From: Chitiniphilus shinanonensis DSM 23277
GTDB lineage: Bacteria > Pseudomonadota > Gammaproteobacteria > Burkholderiales > Chitinibacteraceae
Direction: 5' to 3'
DNA length: 64,000 bases
Assembly (NCBI RefSeq): GCF_000374805.1
Contig: NZ_KB895350.1
Location: 1 to 64,000, forward strand
Part shown: positions 7,055 through 14,525 of the stretch, in pieces
Position numbering within the stretch: position 1 is the stretch's first letter
Layout of the letters: every line of letters begins with the position of its first letter
The notes under the pieces: generated by a model
Told to the model about the DNA's origin: nothing
Seen by the model: only the letters and a program-made list of their open reading frames with translations
The model's database searches: none
Made by a program: the position numbers and the translations under genes

Positions 7055-7807
7055 TCAGACGCCGCCGCTGACCGCGACCACGCGGCCGATGATCTCCAGC
7101 TCGGCCAGATGCTCAGGCAGCAAGCGCCGCGCGGGGTATTTGGCCTCGTTGTCCGAGTGCAGCACCACCACGCCGCCCGGCTCCTTGTAGAGCCGCTTCA
7201 CGAAGAATTCGCCCTGCCAGCTCAGCGCGTAGATCTTGCCGTCCTGGATGGTGGTCTGTTTGTAATCGACCACCAGGCTGTCCCCATCGCAGATGCGCGG
7301 CTCCATGCTGTCGCCCTCGGCGACGATGGTGGCCGAGTTGTCGGGGCGGATGCCCAGCCGCTCGGCCCAGCGCCGGCGGAACGCGTTGCGTTGCCCTTCC
7401 TGATCGATTTCCCACATCACCTTGCCATCCGAGCCACATGCCGCCTTCACGTCGAGCCGGGGGATGAACACGTAGACATCCGGATCCAGCTCGTCCTCAT
7501 TGTCCCACACCGCCAGCGGGCGCGGCGGCACCGCCGCCACGTTGGGCATGCCGTTCTGCGCGGGCTGGGCGCCCAGCGGCGCACCGGCGCCGGTTGCCAG
7601 CCAGTCGGCCGACACGCCCAGGTAACGCGCGATGGCGGCGGTCTGGCGGCTGCCCTTGGCCTGGTTGCGCGCGTCGCACAGGTACTGGATCGACTGCGGC
7701 TTCACGTTCACCGCGCGCGCCAGTTCGGTCTGCCCCACGGCGGGGCGGCCCTGCGCCTGGGGCAATTCGTTCATCGCCCAGGACAGGCGTTCGGTATAGC
7801 TATTCAT
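7055..7807 (-). CDS. S24-type (LexA/CI-like) helix-turn-helix repressor
   Basis: The 250-residue product joins an N-terminal XRE-like helix-turn-helix (about residues 24-72, VGQTELARAVNVKPQSIQYL) to a C-terminal S24 peptidase domain. The catalytic pair is S167 in AEGDSMEP and K204 in GEFFVKRLY. A probable self-cleavage bond lies at C124-G125 in KAACGS, between the domains. Such repressors hold prophage genes silent and cut themselves when RecA is activated by DNA damage. The ATG at 7807 starts the HTH region cleanly; upstream codons lie within the operator block. The gene has its own terminator and a cluster of palindromes in front, so autoregulation is likely. Confidence 0.88.
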   Translation of the reverse strand: MNSYTERLSWAMNELPQAQGRPAVGQTELARAVNVKPQSIQYLCDARNQAKGSRQTAAIARYLGVSADWLATGAGAPLGAQPAQNGMPNVAAVPPRPLAVWDNEDELDPDVYVFIPRLDVKAACGSDGKVMWEIDQEGQRNAFRRRWAERLGIRPDNSATIVAEGDSMEPRICDGDSLVVDYKQTTIQDGKIYALSWQGEFFVKRLYKEPGGVVVLHSDNEAKYPARRLLPEHLAELEIIGRVVAVSGGV

Positions 7808-7830
7808 GGCTCGGCTCACCAGCAACCTTA

Positions 7831-7877
7831 TTGCAATAACATTTGTAATGTTAAAACAAATATATTTGTTATTGCAA
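7831..7877. promoter_or_regulatory. operator cluster upstream of the repressor gene
   Basis: This AT-rich block holds three nested dyads: TAACATT-TGT-AATGTTA (7837-7853), the perfect 16-bp palindrome AACAAATATATTTGTT (7855-7870), and an outer 11-bp inverted repeat TTGCAATAACA (7831-7841) / TGTTATTGCAA (7867-7877). It directly precedes the repressor start and stands out from the GC-rich surroundings. The repressor promoter must lie inside it, so occupancy would give autoregulation. Confidence 0.75.
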
Positions 7878-7996
7878 AGCATGTTTGCAACGAAGGTGAC
7901 ATCTACTGCCAAAAAGCGCGGACCTTCCCTCTTGCGAAAGGCGATTTGCGTGCCGCAACGTGCAAGATTCGCCTGCGCGTCGGCGGGTCGGGCCGC

Positions 7997-8002
7997 TAGA
8001 AT
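7997..8002 (+). promoter_or_regulatory. candidate -10 box for nlpD
   Basis: TAGAAT lies 32 bases before the nlpD ATG. No convincing -35 is visible, so this is a weak call. The same hexamer precedes dnaE, the RND operon and dapA in this window. Confidence 0.35.
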
Positions 8003-8034
8003 CCAGGCTGTTGCTGACCGGAAGAATTCCTCGC

Positions 8035-8718
8035 ATGCGCTGCCGCCGATCCCTGCTCTGCCTGACGTTCATCGCGCTGCTGACCGCCTGTGGCAGCACG
8101 CCCGATGCGCCGGCGGCCGGCCAGGGCTACTACCGCGTCAAGCCGGGCGATACGCTGTACCGCATCGCCCGCAACCACGGTCGCAGCGTGGCGGAGCTGA
8201 GCCGCTGGAACAACCTGAAGGACCCGACCGCGATCAACGCCGGACAGTTGTTGCGGGTAACGCCGCCCGGCAGTGCCACCCCGACGCGCCCCTCCCCCAC
8301 GCCGTCACGCCCGGCGCCATCCCCCAGGCCGACCCCGACGCCCGCGCCCAGGGCCCCGGCGATCAAGCTGGTGCAACCGGCGCAAGGCAAGGTGGCGGAC
8401 CGCTTCGACGGCAATCGCAACAAGGGCATCAACTATGCCGGCACGCGCGGCAGCGCGGTGGTCGCGGCCGCCGCCGGCAAGGTGGTGTACGTCGGCGAAG
8501 GCATCCGCAGCTATGGCCGACTGGTGATCGTGAAGCACAACGAGGATTACCTGACCGCTTATGCCCACAACGAATCGCTGCTGGTACGCGAAGGCGAAGC
8601 GGTCAAGCAGGGACAGCGCATCGCCACCATGGGCGACAGCGGCGCCGACCGGGTGATGCTGCACTTCGAACTGCGCTACAAAGGCAACGCCATCGACCCG
8701 GCGCCGTTTCTGCCTTGA
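8035..8718 (+). CDS. nlpD: NlpD-like LysM/LytM lipoprotein, murein hydrolase activator
   Basis: The 227-residue product has a lipoprotein signal (lipobox LTAC, C19), a LysM peptidoglycan-binding domain at about 32-75 (YYRVKPGDTLYRIA), a Pro/Thr-rich linker, and a C-terminal M23/LytM domain with the NlpD hallmark segments YAHNESLLVREGE and LHFELRYKG. The usual metal-binding histidine and aspartate of M23 are replaced (NKGINYAG where HxGxD would stand), so it is probably an inactive LytM factor that activates AmiC-type amidases at the division septum. NlpD commonly neighbours surE-pcm and rpoS; here it is alone. The ATG at 8035 gives a proper signal peptide. Confidence 0.85.
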   Translation: MRCRRSLLCLTFIALLTACGSTPDAPAAGQGYYRVKPGDTLYRIARNHGRSVAELSRWNNLKDPTAINAGQLLRVTPPGSATPTRPSPTPSRPAPSPRPTPTPAPRAPAIKLVQPAQGKVADRFDGNRNKGINYAGTRGSAVVAAAAGKVVYVGEGIRSYGRLVIVKHNEDYLTAYAHNESLLVREGEAVKQGQRIATMGDSGADRVMLHFELRYKGNAIDPAPFLP

Positions 8719-8740
8719 AGGCCGGCGAAAACCGAAAACC

Positions 8741-8897
8741 AAACCCCAAATCTTGAACCACAGAGAGCACAGAGAACACGGAGTTCCACAGAGAAAACCG
8801 ATCGAACCGGGCGTGCGCCTGCTGCCGGGGTCGGGTTTGCCTTTCTCTGTGACGCTCTGTGCTCTCTGTGTCCTCTGTGGTTCAAGATTTGGGGTTT
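8741..8897. repeat. long inverted repeat, CACAGAG-type dispersed element
   Basis: Two perfect 25-bp arms (8741-8765 and 8873-8897) face each other. The left arm starts AAACCCCAAATCTTG and runs into repeats of CACAGAG/GCACAGAGA; the right half mirrors it with CTCTGTG units. The pair would form a long stem in RNA and sits between convergent genes nlpD and the helicase, where it could end transcription from both sides. Direct CACAGAGA iterations suggest a spreading intergenic element rather than a simple terminator. Confidence 0.8.
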
Positions 8898-8907
8898 GAT
8901 CTATCCC

Positions 8908-11193
8908 TCATTCCGCAAGCGATTCCACCTGCCACCAGGTCGGCAGCAGGTCGCGCACCTGGCGGCGGGTGAAGCGGTCGTCGATCAGGTAGACCACGCC
9001 CTGGTCGTCGCGGCTGCGGATCACCCGGCCGGCGGCCTGCACCACTTTCTGCAAGCCCGGATAGAGGTAGGTGTAGTCGTAGCCAGCGCCGAAGATCGCC
9101 TGCATGCGCTGCATGATCTGTTCGTTCACCGGGTTCAGTTGCGGCAGGCCCAGGGTGGCGATGAAGGCGCCGATCAGGCGGCGCCCCGGCAGGTCGATGC
9201 CTTCGGCGAAGGCGCCTCCCAGCACGGCGAAGCCGATGCCCTGCCCGTCGGCGACGAAACGCGCCAGGAATTCGTGCTGCGCGCGTTCGTCCATGCCGCG
9301 CGATTGCGCCCAGACGGGGATGTCCGGCTGCCCGGACTGGAACTGCGCCAGCGCCTGTTGCAGGTATTCGAAGCTGCTGAAGAATGCCAGGTAGTTGCCC
9401 GGCTGGCGGCGGTACTGCGCGGCGATCAAGGCGGCGATCGGCGCCAGCGAGCGGGCGCGGTCGGGATAGCGGGTGGAGATATGCCCGGCCAGGCGCACCG
9501 CCAGCTGCTCGGCGCGGAACGGCGACGCCACGTCAATCGTCACGGTGGAGGGCGGCAGGCCCAGGGTGTCGGCGTAGAAGGCGGCCGGGCTGAGCGTGGC
9601 GGAGAACAGCACCGCGCAGTGCGCGTCGGCGAAGCGTTGCGCCAGGAACGGCGCCGGCACCACGTTGCGCAGGCACAGCCGGGCGTACTGGCGCTGGCCG
9701 GAGCCGGGTTGCCGGGTGACGTCGAACAGCGAATGCTCGCCGAACACGTCGGTCAACCGCGCGAAGTGCATGGCATCGAAGTAGAAACGCTGCAAGGCCC
9801 CGTCGATCTGGGCCGGGTGTTCGGTCAGGTAGTCGATGACGGCGGCACCGGCGCGTTGCAAGGCGTTCTGGAAGGCGTCGGGCACGGCGGGCAGCACGCG
9901 ATACGGCGCGCCCTCGGCATCGTGCAGCGCGTTCCAGGCGCGGTTGAGGCGGTCCAGCGCGGATTTCACCGGCTTGGGCGCGGCCTTGCGCAATGCCTGC
10001 AACTCGCGTTGATCCAGCTCGGCGCTGTACATGGAACGGCCGCGTTCCAGCAGGTTGTGCGCTTCGTCGGCCAGCACGCCGACGCGCCACTGGTTGGCAA
10101 CAGTCAGCCCGTGCAGCAGCGCGGTGATGTCGAAGTAGTAGTTGTAATCGCCCACCACCGCGTCGCTCCAGCGCGCCAGTTCCTGGCTCAGGTAGTACGG
10201 GCACACCTGGTGGGCCGCGGCGGCGGCGCGCACCGCCGCCTGATCCATGCAGCCTTCGGCCAGCGCGGCTTCGCGCGCGGCGGGCAGGCGGTCGTAAAAG
10301 CCCTGCGCCAGCGGGCAGCTCTCGCCGTGGCAGGCTTTGTCCGGGTGTTCGCACGCCTTGTCGCGCGCCACCAGCTCCAGCACCCGCAGTGGCAGGCCGG
10401 CGCCGCGCAACTGCGCCAGCGCATCCAGCGGCAGGCGGCGGCCGGAGGTCTTGGCGGGCAGGAAGAACAGCTTGTCCAGTCGCCGGGCGGGAAACGCCTT
10501 CAGCAGCGGGAACAGCGTGCCGAGCGTCTTGCCGATGCCGGTGGGCGCCTGCGCCAGCAGGCAGCGCCCGGTGCTGGCGGCCTTGTACACGGCCTCGGCC
10601 AACTGGCGCTGGCCGGCGTGGAATTCGGGATACGGGAACGCCAGCGCGCCCAGCGCATCGTCGCGCGCCGCGCGGTGCGCCAGCTCGCGCTCGGCCCAGT
10701 CGAGAAACCCGGCGCAGATCGCCTCGAAGAAGCTGCGCAATTCACCGGCCTCGTAGCTTTCGGCCAGCACGGTTTCCTTCTGGGTGACGATGTTGAAGTA
10801 CACCAGCGCCAGTTCGATACGCGGCAACGCCAGCGCCTGGCATTGCAGCCAGCCGTACACCTTGGCCTGCGCCCAGTGCAGCGCGCGATGGTTGTCGGGA
10901 ATGCGCTGGAAGTCGCCGCGATAGGTCTTGATCTCCTCCAAACGCTGGTGCTGCGGGTCATAGCCGTCGGCGCGACCGCGCACCAGCAGCGAGCCGTATT
11001 CGCCGTGCAGCGCCACCTCGCGCTGGTAGCCGGCACGGCGACGCCCGGCGACGGTGGCATGGCCGGCGATGCCTTCCTGCGCGGTCGGCGCCGGGGTGAA
11101 GCGCAGGTCCAGGTCGCCCCGCTTGGCGCCGAATTCGCACAGGGCGCGCACCGCGACGGTATAGCGCGGTGCGGTGACCGGGGCGTCGCTCAC
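8908..11193 (-). CDS. XPD/DinG-type ATP-dependent DNA helicase with N-terminal Cas4-like nuclease domain
   Basis: The 761-residue protein starts with a PD-(D/E)xK-like nuclease region (D76, E87 and K89 in GRADGYD and EEIKTY), followed by a superfamily 2 helicase of the XPD/DinG type. Walker A is APTGIGKT at 216-223 and the DEAH box is at 376-379. Cysteines C281, C288, C293 and C315 or C331 lie where XPD-family enzymes hold an iron-sulfur cluster. A 5'-3' DNA helicase role in repair is expected. The start is a GTG at 11193 that overlaps the stop of the upstream FAN1-type gene (GTGA), so the two are coupled. No earlier ATG fits the operon structure. Confidence 0.85.
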   Translation of the reverse strand: MSDAPVTAPRYTVAVRALCEFGAKRGDLDLRFTPAPTAQEGIAGHATVAGRRRAGYQREVALHGEYGSLLVRGRADGYDPQHQRLEEIKTYRGDFQRIPDNHRALHWAQAKVYGWLQCQALALPRIELALVYFNIVTQKETVLAESYEAGELRSFFEAICAGFLDWAERELAHRAARDDALGALAFPYPEFHAGQRQLAEAVYKAASTGRCLLAQAPTGIGKTLGTLFPLLKAFPARRLDKLFFLPAKTSGRRLPLDALAQLRGAGLPLRVLELVARDKACEHPDKACHGESCPLAQGFYDRLPAAREAALAEGCMDQAAVRAAAAAHQVCPYYLSQELARWSDAVVGDYNYYFDITALLHGLTVANQWRVGVLADEAHNLLERGRSMYSAELDQRELQALRKAAPKPVKSALDRLNRAWNALHDAEGAPYRVLPAVPDAFQNALQRAGAAVIDYLTEHPAQIDGALQRFYFDAMHFARLTDVFGEHSLFDVTRQPGSGQRQYARLCLRNVVPAPFLAQRFADAHCAVLFSATLSPAAFYADTLGLPPSTVTIDVASPFRAEQLAVRLAGHISTRYPDRARSLAPIAALIAAQYRRQPGNYLAFFSSFEYLQQALAQFQSGQPDIPVWAQSRGMDERAQHEFLARFVADGQGIGFAVLGGAFAEGIDLPGRRLIGAFIATLGLPQLNPVNEQIMQRMQAIFGAGYDYTYLYPGLQKVVQAAGRVIRSRDDQGVVYLIDDRFTRRQVRDLLPTWWQVESLAE

Positions 11194-12860
11194 GACGGCA
11201 CCGCCGCGCCCGGGACCATGGCCTCGCAGTCGGCCCATTGCACGTAGCACACCGCCACCGGCAGGCGGTGTTCGGTGAAATACGCCAGCCAGCGCAACTG
11301 GTTGTCCTGCAGGCGGTCGCCCGGCCCCTTCACCTCGATCATGCGATAGCGGCCTTCCGCCGGCCAGAACTGGATCAGGTCCGGCAGGCCGGCGGCGTTG
11401 ACGGTGACGTCCTGCAGGATGCGCTCGAAGCAGCGCCGCAAATGCTGCGGCGGCAGGCAGTGCAACGCCAGGTCGAGCAGCGCCTCGTCGAGCAGCCCCC
11501 AATGCACGAACGGCGACTGGATGCCCTGCTTGGCGCGCCAGGTGGCACGGATGGTGTCGCGATGGCGGCCGTCGTCCAGTTGCGCCAGGCAATCGTCGAA
11601 CAGCGCGCGGCGGCGGGAGTGGAAATCCGCGCTGGCGAGGTCGGCCGGGCCGTGGTGGAACGGGTGGAAGAAGGCGCCGGCCACGGGAGCGAAGATGGCC
11701 GGCCAGCACAGCAGGCCGAACAGCGAACCGATCAGGCCGTTCTCCACGTAGAACGTCGGCGCATCGGCTTGCGCCAGATGATCGCGCACTGCGAATTCCA
11801 CCGGATACGGCAGGGCGGGCCGCGGCAGCCTGAGTGCCAGTTCCTCGACCGCGCCGGCCTTGGCGGCGCGCGCCACCGGGCGGCCCAGGCTGCGCCACAG
11901 GCGCGGCAGCACGCGCAGCAATTGCTGGCGCTCGGCCTCGCCCTCGGGGGCGGCCAGCGCGACCTCAGCCAGCGCACAGGATTCCTGCACCCGGCCGGCG
12001 CGTTCCAGCACGCGCACCACGCGCGCCCGCGCGCCGGGGTGGCCGCAGGTGCGGTACAGCGCCAGCGCGTCGTCCCACTCGCCCTGGCGTTCGTGCTGCT
12101 GCGCCACCTGGAACAGCAGGCGCGCGCGCCGCCCGCTCAGCCACCCGTTGGCTGAACGCGCCGGCGGCACCTGCGCCAGCACGTCGGGCAACGCCGCGCC
12201 GTCGCGCAATGCTTGGCGGGCCTGCGCCAGTTGCATGGCGTCGTCGATGTCCTGCCGCTGCTGGAAACCGCGCGAGTCATGATCCAACGGCACGCTTTCG
12301 TAGCGATAGATGCCGAGGTCGGCCAGCACGAACTCGGACCAGTCCTGCCGCAGGTTGCCGAAGAACATCAGCCGCAGCCGCTCGCACAGGTCGGTCACGG
12401 TGACGCGGTAGGCGATGTCGTCCAGGGCGGGCGCCCAGTCGGCCAAGGTGCGGGGGGACGGTGCGGCCTGCTGCAAGGCCGCCAGCCAATCGGACTTGCG
12501 CAGGCCGCCGGGGGGCGGCGCCAGCGCGCCGGCCAGCTCGGGCTTGGTCAGCAGGCCGAACAGTTCGTCCAGCGACAGTGCCGGTCGGGCGTCGACCCAG
12601 CCCAACGCCAGCAGCGGTGCGGCGGCGGCGCGCGGGCAGCCGATCTCGTCGTAACGCAGCCGGCTGGCGCGGAACAGCTCGCCCTTGCGCATCGCCATCC
12701 GCACCAGCAGCGCGCGCGCCGGCCTGGGCAACCCGGGAAATGCGGCCAGGAAAGCACGCTCTTCGGTGGACAACAGGTCGTCGTAGCGCTGGGCGATCCA
12801 GCGCAGCACGGTTTCAAAGTTGGCGAGGTAGTAGAACGGATCAGGCAGTGGAGCGGGCAT
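11190..12860 (-). CDS. FAN1-type VRR-NUC structure-specific nuclease
   Basis: The 556-residue product ends in a VRR-NUC domain (PDLIQFW, then MIEVKGPGDRLQDNQ, then VCYVQW), the catalytic signature of FAN1. The N-terminal part (FYYLANFETVLRWIAQRYDDLLS) and the total length agree with bacterial FAN1 homologues such as that of Pseudomonas aeruginosa, which is about 560 residues. FAN1 cuts 5' flaps and unhooks interstrand crosslinks. The downstream helicase overlaps it by four bases, which suggests one repair unit. The ribosome binding site before the ATG at 12860 is weak. A TATAAT lies 47 bases upstream, next to a palindrome. Confidence 0.88.
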   Translation of the reverse strand: MPAPLPDPFYYLANFETVLRWIAQRYDDLLSTEERAFLAAFPGLPRPARALLVRMAMRKGELFRASRLRYDEIGCPRAAAAPLLALGWVDARPALSLDELFGLLTKPELAGALAPPPGGLRKSDWLAALQQAAPSPRTLADWAPALDDIAYRVTVTDLCERLRLMFFGNLRQDWSEFVLADLGIYRYESVPLDHDSRGFQQRQDIDDAMQLAQARQALRDGAALPDVLAQVPPARSANGWLSGRRARLLFQVAQQHERQGEWDDALALYRTCGHPGARARVVRVLERAGRVQESCALAEVALAAPEGEAERQQLLRVLPRLWRSLGRPVARAAKAGAVEELALRLPRPALPYPVEFAVRDHLAQADAPTFYVENGLIGSLFGLLCWPAIFAPVAGAFFHPFHHGPADLASADFHSRRRALFDDCLAQLDDGRHRDTIRATWRAKQGIQSPFVHWGLLDEALLDLALHCLPPQHLRRCFERILQDVTVNAAGLPDLIQFWPAEGRYRMIEVKGPGDRLQDNQLRWLAYFTEHRLPVAVCYVQWADCEAMVPGAAVPS

Positions 12861-12906
12861 GACGACAACCGGCGGTCATCGTCCGGGTTTGGACGATGCG
12901 TCGCCG

Positions 12907-12924
12907 ATTATAGAACGATCGTTC
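12907..12924 (-). promoter_or_regulatory. -10 box with adjoining palindrome upstream of FAN1-helicase operon
   Basis: On the minus strand TATAAT (12912-12907) is directly preceded by the perfect 12-bp palindrome GAACGATCGTTC (12913-12924), which lies in the -10/-35 spacer. There is no good -35. A dyad in this position suggests an operator. Its form GAAC-N4-GTTC equals the Gram-positive SOS box, not the CTGT-N8-ACAG box usual in betaproteobacteria, so the regulator is open. Confidence 0.5.
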
Positions 12925-12960
12925 CAGGACGCGGTATGGCCCGGATGGGCGGCGACCGGC

Positions 12961-13584
12961 TCAGCGGCTGGCGTGGCGGTAGGCCGCCAGCAATCCGGCC
13001 AGCGACACCAGCATGGCGGCGCAACCGCGATTCAGATGGCGCAGCCAACGCGTCGACAACAACCGCGCGGCCTGCGCACCGCCCAAGGCATAACCGCCCA
13101 TCACCGCGACATCGAGCAACGCGGTGGCCAGCGCCAGCGTGAGGTATTGCGCGGCCTGCGGTGCGGCGGTGTCGATGAACTGCGGCAGGAACGCCGAGAA
13201 GAACAGCAGTCCCTTGGGATTGGACAACGCCACCAGCAGGCTGCGGGTGAAGGCACGCCGCGCCGAGACGCCGCCCGGAGTGCCCGCCACCGGCAGGGCG
13301 ACCGGGCTGCGCCACAGTTGCCAGGCCAGCCACAGCAGGTAGGCGCTGCCCAGCCATTTCACCAGCGAGAACAGTTGCTCCGACGCCGCCAGCAGCGCGC
13401 CCAGGCCGATGGCAACGGCGCCGATCAGCAGCAGATCCGACAACGCTGCGCCGAGCATGCCGCCCAGCACCACGCGATGGTTGCGCGACGCGCCATTGGT
13501 CAAGGCCAGCAACATGGTCGGCCCCGGCATCACCGTGACGGCAAAACAGGCGAAGAGGTAGAGCAACAAGGTGGTCAGCGTCAT
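12961..13584 (-). CDS. LysE/RhtB-family amino acid exporter
   Basis: The 207-residue integral membrane protein has the RhtB pattern: a start with TLLLYLFACFAVTVMPGPTMLLALTNG, in which MPGP is the family hallmark, the motif ALSNPKGLLFFSAFLPQF in the middle, and about six hydrophobic segments. These proteins export amino acids such as homoserine, threonine or leucine by proton antiport. The substrate cannot be told from sequence. The ATG at 13584 places the first span at the N-terminus. Confidence 0.88.
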   Translation of the reverse strand: MTLTTLLLYLFACFAVTVMPGPTMLLALTNGASRNHRVVLGGMLGAALSDLLLIGAVAIGLGALLAASEQLFSLVKWLGSAYLLWLAWQLWRSPVALPVAGTPGGVSARRAFTRSLLVALSNPKGLLFFSAFLPQFIDTAAPQAAQYLTLALATALLDVAVMGGYALGGAQAARLLSTRWLRHLNRGCAAMLVSLAGLLAAYRHASR

Positions 13585-13717
13585 GGCGGTCGATTCGAGG
13601 AAGGCGTACCAGCACCTTGGCATGAAATCCGGCGCCGTGCGCTGGATCGAATTGTTCGGGATTGGCGAACAGGCCGGCGGCGACGCGGGAGCCTCCGGCC
13701 CGGCAAAGGGGCTGGCG

Positions 13718-14170
13718 TTACAACCCGACGCCACGCGCCATCAACGCGCCGAAGATCGGCATCAGCACGATCAGGTGCGTTTCCACCATCAGGCAGGTGC
13801 GCACGCGCTTCAGGTCGTCCGGCGGCGGCACAAACCCGGCATCGAGCCGCGCCGCCTTGCGCCACGCCTGGAACCGGCGGGTCGGGTAGATGGACACCGC
13901 GGCGATCAACACGAACACGGTGATCTTGGCGTGGAAGACGGGATTGGCCAGCAGGAAATCCTTGCCGTGCGCGCCCAGGAACAGCCGCAGCAAGCCGGTG
14001 GCCAGCACCAGCATCGCCATCAGGAAGTACAGCAGGTCATACCGCGCCAACCGCGCCGCCGCCCCCGGCATCCAGTCGCGCTTGCACAGCACGGTTTCGA
14101 TGGAGAGGAAGGTGATCAACATGAAGATGGCGATGAAGTGGGCGGCAGCCAGGGTGGCGTCGAGAAGCAT
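13718..14170 (-). CDS. DUF2214-family membrane protein
   Basis: The 150-residue protein has four hydrophobic segments (starting LLDATLAAAHFIAIFMLITFL) and matches the DUF2214 family of unknown function by the HxxA...E...L pattern of helix 1 and by FLLANPVFHAKITVFVLIAAVSI near residue 90. The ATG at 14170 is preferred over an ATG at 14296 that would add 42 unrelated residues. It lies 133 bp upstream of the RhtB gene on the same strand and may share a transcript. Confidence 0.75.
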   Translation of the reverse strand: MLLDATLAAAHFIAIFMLITFLSIETVLCKRDWMPGAAARLARYDLLYFLMAMLVLATGLLRLFLGAHGKDFLLANPVFHAKITVFVLIAAVSIYPTRRFQAWRKAARLDAGFVPPPDDLKRVRTCLMVETHLIVLMPIFGALMARGVGL

Positions 14171-14525
14171 GGCGATCCTGTGGGATATGGGCTGGAGGCA
14201 TTCTAGCCGAAGACCAAAGCTGAATAATCGAGTGCACTGCGCAGCAACCTCTTTGCTGCAAGCCTCACCTAGCGACCAAGGTTGGTTTCGTCCCAACAGG
14301 CTGCCGTTTGGTATGCGCGGTAAGCATTTTCACCACGCTGGCGAGTTGGCGGGTGAGTTTCCTTACTGGCCCGAACGGAAAAAAGAAGGCTAGAGCCCTC
14401 ACGAAAGTCCTAGAAAACCAGTACGACCTCAAGCGCAGGCTGTCCTACGCCATGTGGCAACGGCGCGGTTGGAAGACAGGAAATCCGATATCTACCCAGC
14501 AAGAACCAGGTGGAGCATACGGCCA
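14171..14525. other. gene-free interval
   Basis: 355 bp with no recognisable gene between the DUF2214 gene and spoVR. Composition is lower in GC than the neighbours. A 76-codon plus-strand frame at 14308-14538 has a basic stretch (NGKKKARALTKVLENQYDLKR) but no family, no ribosome binding site and an odd tail. It could be a gene remnant. Confidence 0.4.

Noticed and set aside
3341-7807. Integration of the lysis island at tRNA-Arg
   Set aside because: The island lies beyond the 5' end of the tRNA, and no duplicated tRNA 3' end or integrase gene is visible.
7960-8034. Earlier start for nlpD
   Set aside because: Using it would bury the lipoprotein signal 25 residues inside the protein, and a TAGAAT -10 lies within that stretch.
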